Shown one piece after another: positions 36,970 to 45,721 of a DNA stretch of 64,000 bases. The DNA comes from Cytobacillus horneckiae. Its GTDB lineage: Bacteria; Bacillota; Bacilli; Bacillales; Cytobacillaceae. Below the pieces are notes generated by a model. The model worked only from the letters and a program-made list of their open reading frames with translations. It was not told the origin of the DNA and ran no database searches. A program made the position numbers and the translations under genes. The first letter of the stretch is position 1; every line of letters begins with the position of its first letter. The stretch is taken from contig NZ_PISD01000066.1 in NCBI RefSeq assembly GCF_002835735.1, forward strand, positions 29,078 through 93,077, in the 5' to 3' direction.

Positions 36970-38412
36970 TTATTGAGCGGATGGAGAGATTGTTACAGTT
37001 TTATAGGTAGTAAAAAACTCTTTTGCTGCTTGTCCTTGTTCGCGACTGCCGGAACTGGATTCCTTCATTCCGCCAAACGGGGCTTGTGGTTCTGCCCCGC
37101 CTGTTTCTCCGTTTATTTGAACTAAGCCAACCTCACTATTTTGAATAAAGTGAAGAGCTTGATCTAAATTGGTTGTAAAAAGCGAAGCACTTAATCCATA
37201 CATATTATCATTTGCTTTAACAAGTGCTTCTGCATAATTTTGGACCTTTATTATACATAATACAGGTCCAAATATTTCCTCTTTGGCAATCGTCATATCT
37301 TTTGTCACACCGCCAAAAATTGTTGGTTCAACAAAATAACCGCCATTGTAATCAGCCCCAGCTAATTTACCTCCCCCGTAAAGTAGCTCTGCTCCCTCAT
37401 CCACACCTTTTGCAATATAAGCTAATACTTTATCGAATTGTTTTTTTGAAGCGATAGGCCCCATTCCAACAGATGAATTAAATCCATCTCCTACTTTTAT
37501 TTGCTTTACTTCATCAAGAAGTTTTTCAACGAAGGAATGATAAATCTCATTAACTACATATGCGACACTTGTTCCTGTACAGCGTTGACCAGTTTGTTTC
37601 ATTGCTCCTTCAATCGTTCGCTTTGCAGCTAAATTCAAATTTGCATCCTCGAGAACAATGACTGGATTTTTTCCGCCAAGCTCTAACTGATATTTTTTAT
37701 TATGTTCAACAGATTTTGAAGCGATCTTTCTTCCAACGGAATTGGAGCCTGTAAATGTGATGGCTGCTATTGCAGGGTGCTCCACTAACTCATTTCCAAC
37801 CGTATCACCGTCCCCATACACTATCTGCAATACTGCATTTGGAATACCTGCTAGATGAAATACTTCAGCAATTTTCTTAGCGGTCATGCTGGATTCCTGA
37901 GATGGCTTCCAAACGACTGTATTCCCATATACAAGAGCAGGAGCAATTTTCCAAACAGGGATTGCTACTGGAAAATTCCAAGGTGTAATTGCAGCTACTA
38001 CTCCTACAGGAACTCGCAGTGAGTAAAGCGTATTTGCCGGATTATGTGAAGGGAGTATCTCGCCAATCCCGCGGGTTCCCTCTTGTGCATAGTACCTTAA
38101 TATAGCTGCTCCACGAAGAACTTCTCCAACCATTTCAACAAATCGTTTTCCCATTTCTTTTGTCGCAATGGCTGCGATCTCATCCTTATCTTTCTCTAGA
38201 ATATCCGCCGCTTTTTGCAGGAAATCGCCTCTTTCTAAAGAGGACCTATTTTTCCATTGTATCTGTGCTTGCTTAGCAGACAAAACAGCTTTTCTTACAT
38301 CTTGAATTGCAGTTTCCTCTGTAAAGCCTACACACGCTGTTGGGTTTGCCGGATTAAAGTGAGAATAGACAGTTCTGTCCTCTATACTTACAGAATGTTT
38401 GTTTGTTTTCAA
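36970..38412 (-). CDS. NAD(P)-dependent aldehyde (semialdehyde) dehydrogenase
   Basis: A 480-aa aldehyde dehydrogenase oxidising a semialdehyde to the acid. ITPWNFPVAIPVWKIAPAL, FTGSNSVGRKIA (nucleotide binding), ELGGKNPVIV (general-base Glu) and GQRCTGTS (catalytic Cys, about 277) are all present. The ending EPQAPFGGMKESSSGSREQG resembles alpha-ketoglutarate semialdehyde dehydrogenases (YcbD/GucD type) more than classical GabD. The TTG start at 38412 follows AAAGGCGGT; ATG alternatives are out of frame. It is 18 bases downstream of the transaminase, so co-transcribed; the pair converts an omega-amine to the acid. Confidence 0.88.
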   Translation of the reverse strand: MKTNKHSVSIEDRTVYSHFNPANPTACVGFTEETAIQDVRKAVLSAKQAQIQWKNRSSLERGDFLQKAADILEKDKDEIAAIATKEMGKRFVEMVGEVLRGAAILRYYAQEGTRGIGEILPSHNPANTLYSLRVPVGVVAAITPWNFPVAIPVWKIAPALVYGNTVVWKPSQESSMTAKKIAEVFHLAGIPNAVLQIVYGDGDTVGNELVEHPAIAAITFTGSNSVGRKIASKSVEHNKKYQLELGGKNPVIVLEDANLNLAAKRTIEGAMKQTGQRCTGTSVAYVVNEIYHSFVEKLLDEVKQIKVGDGFNSSVGMGPIASKKQFDKVLAYIAKGVDEGAELLYGGGKLAGADYNGGYFVEPTIFGGVTKDMTIAKEEIFGPVLCIIKVQNYAEALVKANDNMYGLSASLFTTNLDQALHFIQNSEVGLVQINGETGGAEPQAPFGGMKESSSGSREQGQAAKEFFTTYKTVTISPSAQ

Positions 38413-38430
38413 TGATCATACCGCCTTTCT

Positions 38431-39756
38431 CTAGTTAATCTCAGCTTCAATTACAGTAAACGTTTCATCTAAAATATCAATCATTTTATTCATCTCTTCT
38501 TTTTTAATAATGAGCGGTGGAGAAAGTACTAGTGTGTCCTGATCAAATGTTACAGCACGAATAATCAGCCCCCGTTTCTCTGCCTCACTAACTAATTTAG
38601 GTGATAATGGGGGATGAAAGGCTTCCTTCGTTTGTTGATCTTTTACAATTTGAATTCCGCCCATTAGCCCCAATGCTCTAACATCCCCTATTATCGAATG
38701 TTTTTCCTGTAGGTATTGGAGCCCTTTTAAGAGTTCACTTCCCATTGCTTTTGAATTTTCCACTAAATTTTCCCGCTCAATAATTTCAATATTCTTTAAT
38801 GCAATACTGCAGGCCATCGCATGCCCACTATACGTATATCCATGTAATAAAGTACCTTGAGAAAGGTCAATAAATGCTTGATGTAAAGCATCAGAAAACA
38901 TGACGCCCCCGAGCTGGGCATATCCACTCGTGACCCCTTTTGCAAAACACATGATGTCTGGAGCTACTTCATAATGGTTCATCCCGAATAATTTCCCTGT
39001 TCTACCAAAACCAGTGATTACCTCATCAGCAATCATTAAAATTCCATACTCATCACAGATAGCGCGAACTTCTTTAAAATAGTTTTCCGGTGCGATATTT
39101 ACGCCGCCGGCTCCTTGAACCGGTTCTGTGATAAAGGCAGCAATGGTCTCTGGTCCTTCCTGTTCAATTTTGGCACGTAATGCTTCTACTGAGAATCCGT
39201 CTACATAATAAAAATCAGGGGATGGAGAATTTGTGAAATCACGAAACGGTTTTAATCCAGTAGCACTTGTCGCTCCCATCGCAACGCCGTGATAGGACTT
39301 AGAACGCGAAATAATCTTTTGTCGGTTTGGCTGGCCTTTTAATAGCCAGTAATGTCTTGACATCTTAATAGCAGTATCATTTGATTCTGATCCTCCAGAA
39401 GTGAAAAATACTGCATTTAAATCCCCGGGTGCAATCTGCGCAAGTTTGGCAGCTAATCGAATAGCTGGCTCATTACTAAATGATGAGAAACAAGAATTAA
39501 ATGCCAGCTTAGTCATTTGCTCCTTCGCAACTTCCGCTAATTCCTCTCTTCCGTGCCCGATATTTACATTCCATAGTGAAGACATGCCATCAATCATTTT
39601 TTTGCCAGTAATGTCTGTTAAATAAATCCCTTTTCCCTCCGCAATAATCATATTCGGACCTTTTTCCTGCTGTTGAGAAATCGAAGAAGTGGGATGAATA
39701 AAATGTTTCTTATCTAATGCTTTCAATTCTTCAACAAGAGTCAAATTTTCTATCAT
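38431..39756 (-). CDS. Class III PLP-dependent omega-aminotransferase
   Basis: A 441-aa fold-type I aminotransferase moving the terminal amino group of an omega-amino acid or diamine to a keto acid. Motifs: SSLWNVNIGHGREELA, FTSGGSESNDTAIK, LMIADEVITGFGRTG and FAKGVTSGY with the PLP lysine at about 271. It is closest in appearance to the omega-amino acid/putrescine:pyruvate group and not to GabT; the real substrate is not decided. I start at ATG 39756, nine bases after AAAGGA; an in-frame TTG at 39762 is too close. It is transcribed from a sigma-54 promoter and followed by the dehydrogenase gene. Confidence 0.9.
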   Translation of the reverse strand: MIENLTLVEELKALDKKHFIHPTSSISQQQEKGPNMIIAEGKGIYLTDITGKKMIDGMSSLWNVNIGHGREELAEVAKEQMTKLAFNSCFSSFSNEPAIRLAAKLAQIAPGDLNAVFFTSGGSESNDTAIKMSRHYWLLKGQPNRQKIISRSKSYHGVAMGATSATGLKPFRDFTNSPSPDFYYVDGFSVEALRAKIEQEGPETIAAFITEPVQGAGGVNIAPENYFKEVRAICDEYGILMIADEVITGFGRTGKLFGMNHYEVAPDIMCFAKGVTSGYAQLGGVMFSDALHQAFIDLSQGTLLHGYTYSGHAMACSIALKNIEIIERENLVENSKAMGSELLKGLQYLQEKHSIIGDVRALGLMGGIQIVKDQQTKEAFHPPLSPKLVSEAEKRGLIIRAVTFDQDTLVLSPPLIIKKEEMNKMIDILDETFTVIEAEIN

Positions 39757-39799
39757 AATCAATCATCCTTTCAGAATTTTAAGTATTTAAATTTAATAA

Positions 39800-39814
39800 G
39801 CAAGTATCATGCCA
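39800..39814 (-). promoter_or_regulatory. Sigma-54 (-24/-12) promoter of the transaminase operon
   Basis: Minus strand TGGCATGATACTTGC matches the sigma-L/RpoN consensus TGGCAC-N5-TTGC, with GG and GC invariant dinucleotides at the right spacing, about 45 bases upstream of the transaminase ATG. It agrees with the adjacent sigma-54 activator gene. Confidence 0.88.
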
Positions 39815-40066
39815 TGTTGTGGTTTCAGTATGGTTTTTTACAGTTGAAAATGTTTTACAAAATAAAAACGATTTAGATATGACTCAAATTCGTTGAATGA
39901 ATGATTTAAAAATAAATCATTTCCTTGTTTTTGATTTACAGTTGAATCGCTTTGCCGCTTTGCACAATGAATTCTTGAGTTTCTTCACATCCAAAGGAAA
40001 AAAAGATTTAATGGTCCGCTTTTTTATCCAAGTGCTGGCATTTTTTCCTTCAGAGCACATGAAAAA

Positions 40067-40095
40067 TGAAACCTTTTCCGGATTCATTAAGTATA
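40067..40095 (+). promoter_or_regulatory. Probable sigma-W promoter of pspA-ydjGHI
   Basis: TGAAAC (40067-40072), 17-base spacer, AGTATA (40090-40095), near the ECF sigma-W consensus TGAAAC-N16/17-CGTA. It lies 150 bases upstream of pspA. The B. subtilis pspA-ydjGHI operon belongs to the sigma-W regulon. Confidence 0.65.
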
Positions 40096-40248
40096 GAATA
40101 GTATTAAACAATTCCTATTATTTGCTTTATGGTGAAGGGACATCAGGTTTAGACGATAAAATGTATAGGAAAGACGGGATTGCATTTGAAATTTCCCATT
40201 GCAAATCAGATGGCAGATGGATGGGACACTAAAAGGAGGAAAAGGAAG

Positions 40249-40929
40249 ATGAGTATTATTACAAGATTTAAAGATATTATGGCGAGCAATGTGAATGCAT
40301 TATTAGATAAAGTAGAAAATCCCGAAAAAATGATTGATCAGTATTTACGGAATCTCAGTTCTGATTTAGGCAAAGTAAAAGCGGAAACAGCTTCTGTAAT
40401 GACCGAAGAACAACGCGCTAAAAGATTACTAGAAGAATGCCAAGAAGATATTGAGAAAATGGAGCTTTACGCAATGAGGGCATTAGAAGGAGGCAGCGAA
40501 AATGATGCAAGGAAATTTTTAGAGAGAAAAGCAGCACTGTCAGCAAAGTACACTCAATTACAAACAGCGTATGAATCAGCCTACTCAAACTCACATCAAA
40601 TGAAGCAAATGCACGATAAGCTTTTATCTGATATAGAAGAGTTAGAAGCACGCCGAAATATGCTGAAAGCTAAATGGTCGGTAGCAAAAACACAAGAGAG
40701 AATAAATAAACTTGGTGCCGCAGCGGGACGTTCCAGCGATTCACTATCAGCATTTGAAAGAATGGAAGAAAAGGTGAATCATGCGCTTGATGAAGCAAAT
40801 GCAATGGCAGAGCTGAATGCCGGTTCAAGAGATGAACTAGCGGAACTAACTGCAAAATATGACAAGCCAGGCAATGCAGTTGATGATGAACTGGCTGCGT
40901 TAAAAGCAAAAATGAATAGTCAAAAATAG
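40249..40929 (+). CDS. pspA: Phage-shock protein A homologue (PspA/YdjF)
   Basis: Peripheral membrane-stress protein of the PspA/IM30/ESCRT-III family, which polymerises on damaged membrane. 226 aa, almost entirely coiled-coil helices, starting MSIITRFKDIMASNVNALLD with the typical N-terminal amphipathic helix, then NPEKMIDQYLRNL and ARKFLERKAAL. I start at ATG 40249 after AAAAGGAGGA; the upstream in-frame extension lies in the leader. First gene of a four-gene operon identical in order to B. subtilis ydjF-G-H-I. Confidence 0.93.
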   Translation: MSIITRFKDIMASNVNALLDKVENPEKMIDQYLRNLSSDLGKVKAETASVMTEEQRAKRLLEECQEDIEKMELYAMRALEGGSENDARKFLERKAALSAKYTQLQTAYESAYSNSHQMKQMHDKLLSDIEELEARRNMLKAKWSVAKTQERINKLGAAAGRSSDSLSAFERMEEKVNHALDEANAMAELNAGSRDELAELTAKYDKPGNAVDDELAALKAKMNSQK

Positions 40930-40942
40930 CCGGATATATTTG

Positions 40943-40967
40943 AAGCTGTAGCTCCAGGCTACAGCTT
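40943..40967 (+). terminator. Hairpin between pspA and ydjG (possible attenuator)
   Basis: AAGCTGTAGC / GCTACAGCTT, a perfect 10-bp stem, is followed by only GTTTAATT. A partial terminator here would make PspA more abundant than the membrane partners. Confidence 0.65.
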
Positions 40968-40994
40968 GTTTAATTAAGATGAGGTGATCAATAC

Positions 40995-42023
40995 ATGATT
41001 CTACATTATAAATGTCCGGGCTGTGGAAGCGATATGAGTTTCGACGCTGCATCTGGCACAATATCTTGTAACAGCTGCGGCAGACAGGAGAATATCGAAA
41101 ATTACCCTGAACAGCTCGTTACGGCATTATTTGAGGAAGATGAGGTCAAAGAATACCATTGCAATAACTGCGGAGCTGATATATTAACTGATGCGCATAC
41201 GGCGGCTACAAGCTGCAGCTTTTGCGGAGCTGGAGTTGTTCTTGCGGATCGATTATCAGGCAATTTAGCGCCTGTAAAGGTCATTCCTTTTAAATTAAGC
41301 AGGGAAGAAGCAACAAAAGCGTTTCAAAAATGGTGCAAAAAAGGCAGGCTGACTCCGAAGGGATTTATGAATGCAGACAGAATCAAAAGCATAACAGGGC
41401 TGTATGTTCCCTTTTGGCTCTATGATTTAAACAGCAGAGTACAGGTGAATGCAGTCGGCACAAAAGTCAGGACTTATACGAGCGGAGATTATATTTATAC
41501 TGAAACCTCCTATTTTGATGCCTTTAGGGATATTAACCTTGATTATATTAAAGTGCCTGTTGACGCTTCTGAAAAAATGAATGACCAATTAATGGATAAG
41601 CTTGAGCCGTATGAATATGGCGAATTAAAGGAGTTTAAAACACCTTACTTAGCAGGATACATTGCTGAAAAATACAATTATACGGAGGGAGAACTGCTGC
41701 CGCGTGCGAAACATAAAATCAATTCCTATATCGACTCATATATTAGTCAGACGTTAGGCGGCTATCGTACAGTAACTTATAAAGATAAGCAAATTGATAC
41801 GAGAAGTGTAAAAAGCGATTATGTCCTGCTTCCTGTATGGATGATGAGCTATGATTTTGAGCAAAAAGAGCATATTTTTGCAATGAATGGCCAAACCGGT
41901 AAAATTATAGGAAAGCCACCGATAAGCAAACGCAAAGCATTTATGTGGTTTAGCGGCGTTGCGGGCGGAACCTTTTTTGCTATGAAATGTTTCTCCTTTA
42001 TTGTTGGGGGTGGCTTTTGGTGA
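40995..42023 (+). CDS. ydjG: Zinc-ribbon membrane protein YdjG
   Basis: A 342-aa protein with two N-terminal zinc ribbons, CPGCG...CNSCG (8-31) and CNNCG...CSFCG (about 53-77), a large soluble middle region, and one C-terminal membrane helix (about 318-340). It is the YdjG component of the PspA-linked complex; in B. subtilis YdjG and YdjH help place PspA at the membrane. ATG behind ATGAGGTGA. Its stop overlaps the ydjH start (GGTGA), so they are coupled. Confidence 0.88.
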   Translation: MILHYKCPGCGSDMSFDAASGTISCNSCGRQENIENYPEQLVTALFEEDEVKEYHCNNCGADILTDAHTAATSCSFCGAGVVLADRLSGNLAPVKVIPFKLSREEATKAFQKWCKKGRLTPKGFMNADRIKSITGLYVPFWLYDLNSRVQVNAVGTKVRTYTSGDYIYTETSYFDAFRDINLDYIKVPVDASEKMNDQLMDKLEPYEYGELKEFKTPYLAGYIAEKYNYTEGELLPRAKHKINSYIDSYISQTLGGYRTVTYKDKQIDTRSVKSDYVLLPVWMMSYDFEQKEHIFAMNGQTGKIIGKPPISKRKAFMWFSGVAGGTFFAMKCFSFIVGGGFW

Positions 42024-42883
42024 AGAAAAGAAATTATTTATATTTATTAGCTATTCTTCTGTTTTTTCTTCCTATAGGAATGTCGGTCCAAGCAGAAACA
42101 GTGGATTCGCCAATATATGATTATGCTGGACTGCTTACAACTGATGAAGTGGCGCAATTAAAGTTACAATCCAGTAAATTAAGTGAGGAAAGTGAAACGG
42201 CTTTTATCATCATTACTGCGGATGGAACAGATGGAAAGGATATTGTTCAATACGTTCAGGAATTTTACGATAATCATGCTTCTGAATTTGAACAGTTTCA
42301 TGGGAATGCCGCGATTTTAGCGATCGATATGATGGAAAGAGATATATATTTGGCGGGATTCAAAAAAGCCGAGGATTACTTGACTGATTCGCGCTTAGAT
42401 GTCATTCGCAATGAAATCACGCCTGATTTATCAGAAGGGCGCTATTTTGCAGCATTCTCCGGTTTTATCAATCAGGCAGTACACTATATGGAAACTGAAG
42501 AAACAGCTGTGATCCCACCTGCAGAAGAGCAGCAAAATGAGAGCGGGCAGACTGGTTCTTCTGAATATGAGAATGAATCAGCCTACGAACAAACCTCTGA
42601 AACAAAGAACCTGTTTTTTGAATGGTGGTTCCAACTGATTGTTTCCGTAGCATTAGGAGGTGCTGTTGTAGGTACAATGATGTTAGGTTCAGGAGGAAAG
42701 GTAACAGTTAGCAGTCAAACTTATAACAATCAGAAAACATCTGCGGTGTTAGATAAGTATGACCGTTTTGTCAGAAAAACCGTCACTAAACAGAAAAAGC
42801 CTTCTTCCAATAATAAAAGCAGTGGAGGCGGCGGATTCACAAGCGGCGGACATTCGCATAGCGGGAGCAGAGGCAAATTTTAA
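42020..42883 (+). CDS. ydjH: TPM-domain membrane protein YdjH
   Basis: A 287-aa secreted/membrane protein. Signal peptide (1-24, ending near SVQA), a TPM_phosphatase domain (about 30-150; YDYAGLLTTDEVAQL), an acidic linker, one membrane helix (about 195-217) and a glycine/serine/histidine-rich C-terminus (GGGGFTSGGHSHSGSRG), as in YdjH/YgcG relatives. I start at GTG 42020, which overlaps the ydjG stop, preceded by GGGGGTGG; the longer in-frame version would start inside ydjG. Confidence 0.87.
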   Translation: MKKRNYLYLLAILLFFLPIGMSVQAETVDSPIYDYAGLLTTDEVAQLKLQSSKLSEESETAFIIITADGTDGKDIVQYVQEFYDNHASEFEQFHGNAAILAIDMMERDIYLAGFKKAEDYLTDSRLDVIRNEITPDLSEGRYFAAFSGFINQAVHYMETEETAVIPPAEEQQNESGQTGSSEYENESAYEQTSETKNLFFEWWFQLIVSVALGGAVVGTMMLGSGGKVTVSSQTYNNQKTSAVLDKYDRFVRKTVTKQKKPSSNNKSSGGGGFTSGGHSHSGSRGKF

Positions 42884-42912
42884 TATGGCTTGATAGTGGA
42901 AAGGAGAATCAT

Positions 42913-43917
42913 ATGATGTCTTTTTTTAGAAACCAATTTGCTAATGTAGTAGAATGGGAAGAATTTAGAGATGACATGATTTTTTATAAGTGGAAGAACA
43001 ACGAAATTAAAAGGGGAAGCAAATTAATCATACGCCCTGGTCAAGATGCGATTTTTTTTAATAACGGAAAAATTGAAGGTGTTTTTCAAGATGAAGGTGA
43101 GTATGATATCGAATCGCAAATCGTCCCATTTTTATCTACATTAAAAGGGTTCAAGTTTGGATTTAACAGCGGTATGCGTGTAGAAGTTTTGTTTGTTAAT
43201 ACGAAGGAGTTTAATGTAAAGTGGGGTACGAGAAATGCGATAAATATCCCAGCATTAGGTTTCCCTGGGGGAATGCCAATTAGAGCGAACGGAACGTTTA
43301 ATTTTAAAGTGAATGATTATATTGCATTAATAGATAAAATTGCCGGCATGCGCAATCAATATTTAGTAGAGGACGTCAGAATCCGAATTACAGCGGTTCT
43401 TGATCAATTATTAATGAAATGGATTACGCGCGAAGGGAAGGACATGTTTAATCTACAGTCCAACTCCTTTGATATTTCGAAAGGGATTAAAGAGGATTTA
43501 GATATGCAGGTATTAGCAGACGGTCTGACCATTACTGGATTCAATGTAATGAGCTTTAACTACCCGAAGGAAATTCAGGATATGATTACGAAAAATGCTT
43601 CACATGGAATGATTGGCAATGTTGAACGCTACCAGCAAATTTCAATGACAGATGGAATGGCGTCAGGCAAAATGAGCGGAGGCGGCACTGCGTCAGATAT
43701 GGCTGGGATGATGATGGGCATGAATATCGCGAACAAAATGATGAACCAACAAAACGAAAATCAGCCTAATTCAAATCCATTGACACCTCAAAGCCCTCAG
43801 CCTTCCCAACAGAATGCTAGTGACAGCCAAAAGCCAAACTTCTGTCCAAATTGCGGCACTAAAACAGGAGGAGGGAATTTCTGTTCTAACTGCGGTCATA
43901 AGCTGATTGCTGAATAA
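42913..43917 (+). CDS. ydjI: SPFH-domain protein with C-terminal zinc ribbon, YdjI
   Basis: A 334-aa cytoplasmic protein of the YdjI (virion core-like) SPFH group. The SPFH/band-7 fold occupies about 25-240, then a Met/Gly-rich and Gln/Pro-rich linker, and a terminal double zinc ribbon CPNCGTKTGGGNFCSNCG. YdjI is thought to recruit PspA to stressed membrane. ATG behind GGAAAGGAG. It is the last gene of the operon and is followed by a terminator. Confidence 0.9.
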   Translation: MMSFFRNQFANVVEWEEFRDDMIFYKWKNNEIKRGSKLIIRPGQDAIFFNNGKIEGVFQDEGEYDIESQIVPFLSTLKGFKFGFNSGMRVEVLFVNTKEFNVKWGTRNAINIPALGFPGGMPIRANGTFNFKVNDYIALIDKIAGMRNQYLVEDVRIRITAVLDQLLMKWITREGKDMFNLQSNSFDISKGIKEDLDMQVLADGLTITGFNVMSFNYPKEIQDMITKNASHGMIGNVERYQQISMTDGMASGKMSGGGTASDMAGMMMGMNIANKMMNQQNENQPNSNPLTPQSPQPSQQNASDSQKPNFCPNCGTKTGGGNFCSNCGHKLIAE

Positions 43918-43931
43918 TGTAAAATTAATTG

Positions 43932-43958
43932 AAGCTGTTCCAATTGGGCAGCTTTTTT
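43932..43958 (+). terminator. Terminator of the pspA-ydjGHI operon
   Basis: AAGCTG / CAGCTT stem with additional inner pairing, followed by TTTTTT. Confidence 0.85.
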
Positions 43959-44027
43959 ATACGAGTAAAAGAGCGTGAAGCGCAAGAAGAGAAATAGCAG
44001 AAGAATTTAAAGTATGTAGTAAATAGT

Positions 44028-44156
44028 ATGATGATGGAGAAGTACTTACGTAATAAAGGTCTTTTTAAAGATTATGTAAATAAGGATGCACAAGAAATTC
44101 TAAATATCCAAGCAGATATCTTACGACGTGATTTTAAGGTTGTGGACCCACTATGA
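44028..44156 (+). pseudogene. Probable remnant reading frame (42 codons)
   Basis: A frame from MMMEKYLRNKGLFKDYVN to ILRRDFKVVDPL that has protein-like composition but no ribosome-binding site. The same frame continues upstream past one TAG (44011-44013 region) into VKEREAQEEK, suggesting a decayed longer gene. I do not recognise the family. Confidence 0.35.
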
Positions 44157-44268
44157 GTAGCAAAGAGCCATCTTTATTAAGAGCTTACCTGTATAATATA
44201 TGAAAAATTTATAATATTCTCCCTTTTTATATTTCTTTTTGCTATGCTATGTACGAGGTGATGATAGA

Positions 44269-45411
44269 TTGGCTGAGCAATATGATGTGTTTCATCGATT
44301 AGAGAGAATATCAGAGAGTTTGGACCAAGCTGCTAAAACTATCCGTTCTTCAGAAGTAGATACAAAATTAAAGGTAAAGAATTGGTTGTTTACTTGGTTT
44401 ATACTACCTTTTCACTCTTTGTTGGATTTTAAAGGATTATTTAAAGGGGTTAAGTCATTAAACATTTCGCCAGCTCTCCCATTATTAACTGGTACAGTCC
44501 TATTTCCGCTTGCTAGTTTCGTAGTGGATACAAAGTGGTACATATTAATAGGATGGGGTGCTTTAACTGGCTATATTATTTCCTTTATATTCGTTGCCCC
44601 TAGAAGCATGTGTGACTTCGTAAGTGGGTATTTCCGAATTGGAGCATACTCCAAATTTCGTAATCAAGAATATGAGATATTTAAACAATCCATTGTACAT
44701 GGAGACGATTTTTACTTTTCTACCATTCCGAAACAGTTGCAGGTACTTTTAAAATCGGACGAGAACTTAAAATTAGTTCATTCACGTATTGATACCTTCT
44801 TGTATCAAGAGAAGGCTGAATTAGCACAAAAAATAAAGGTGCTAGAAGAAAAGTGTTCCGACAAAGAAAAAGAGTTTAAACAAGCAATTAAAGAATATGA
44901 CAACGAAGCTAGTAACCTGTTATTAGCAAATACAGAAGTTCATAAAGCGATGGGGTATGTGGTAGATTTTCTTAAAGCTACGAGGTTAGCTCTTCTACGA
45001 AAATCCAATAAGAAGCTAAACATCGCGGACCTTTCAAACATGTTAAGTGCCGGTGTGTCTATCTTTGTTATCAAAGAGGATCATTTAGAATTAAAAGGTG
45101 AAGAGCGAACAGCGGGGGATCTTCCAGATATCATTCGTTATGATGATGAAAAATACAGTAGTGCATCATATGTTGATGCTGCTTTGAATGAGCATGGGGA
45201 ATCTTATGATGAACCAGAAACAAACCACTTTATTATTTCAAAAAGATTTACTATGAAAAACGATGAGGAATGGGTTATTAGTTTTCATGTAGACTCGGGA
45301 GTGGAAAAAGCTTTATTCTTATCAGTCGGTAATGATATATTAGAGATAAAAGAAGTGTACAGCATGATTCATAGCTTATGTTTATTACAACAGGAACTAG
45401 AATCACATTAG
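44269..45411 (+). CDS. Unrecognised membrane protein with coiled coil
   Basis: A 380-aa protein of unknown function. A soluble N-terminus (about 1-45) precedes two or three hydrophobic helices (about 75-95 and 100-120), then a long charged coiled coil (about 175-225; KAELAQKIKVLEEKCSDKEK), and a C-terminal mixed alpha/beta domain (about 235-370). I choose TTG 44269, eight bases after GAGGTGA; the upstream in-frame ATG has no site. It is 11 bases upstream of the next gene and forms an operon with it. No transposase or phage gene adjoins. A membrane-anchored sensor/effector layout is possible but speculative. Confidence 0.7.
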   Translation: MAEQYDVFHRLERISESLDQAAKTIRSSEVDTKLKVKNWLFTWFILPFHSLLDFKGLFKGVKSLNISPALPLLTGTVLFPLASFVVDTKWYILIGWGALTGYIISFIFVAPRSMCDFVSGYFRIGAYSKFRNQEYEIFKQSIVHGDDFYFSTIPKQLQVLLKSDENLKLVHSRIDTFLYQEKAELAQKIKVLEEKCSDKEKEFKQAIKEYDNEASNLLLANTEVHKAMGYVVDFLKATRLALLRKSNKKLNIADLSNMLSAGVSIFVIKEDHLELKGEERTAGDLPDIIRYDDEKYSSASYVDAALNEHGESYDEPETNHFIISKRFTMKNDEEWVISFHVDSGVEKALFLSVGNDILEIKEVYSMIHSLCLLQQELESH

Positions 45412-45422
45412 GAGGTGCTAGT

Positions 45423-45716
45423 ATGTCAGATCATAAAGGCGATATGAGAGATAAGCTGGTAGCGAACCTTCGTAGTCAAGCTAGACAATCTAGTGTTGAA
45501 AGACAAACAAGAGCTGGTAGATTTGCTCATAGGCCTGCTGTAGAAAGAGCAAAAAGGGTTCCCGCAAGAAGTGAAGCTGTAACGGCTAGAGTCTCAATAG
45601 TAGAAGGCGAACCACAAGCAGTTTTGATTAAAAACAGAAGCGAAGATTTAGCAAAACATGTCATTCGACTAAGAAATAGATACGCAAAACTGTTAACTGA
45701 AGAATCCAATAGCTAA
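45423..45716 (+). CDS. Unrecognised small basic protein
   Basis: A 97-aa, Arg/Lys/Ala-rich soluble protein (RSQARQSSVERQTRAGRF..., then RAKRVPARSEAVTARV) with an amphipathic C-terminal helix. ATG 45423 has a strong AGGAGGT site that overlaps the stop codon region of the preceding gene, so the two are co-expressed. The basic N-terminal half suggests nucleic-acid or membrane-surface binding. No homologue recognised. A terminator follows. Confidence 0.7.
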   Translation: MSDHKGDMRDKLVANLRSQARQSSVERQTRAGRFAHRPAVERAKRVPARSEAVTARVSIVEGEPQAVLIKNRSEDLAKHVIRLRNRYAKLLTEESNS

Positions 45717-45721
45717 TAATA

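Noticed and set aside
36925..37125. 66-codon frame after the sigma-54 activator
   Set aside because: Antisense to the aldehyde dehydrogenase end; no coding support.
39897..40232. 111-codon open frame upstream of pspA
   Set aside because: No ribosome-binding site, no recognisable domain, and a probable sigma-W promoter for pspA lies inside it.
41102..41284. Minus-strand frame opposite ydjG
   Set aside because: Shadow frame of the zinc-ribbon coding region; no start signal.
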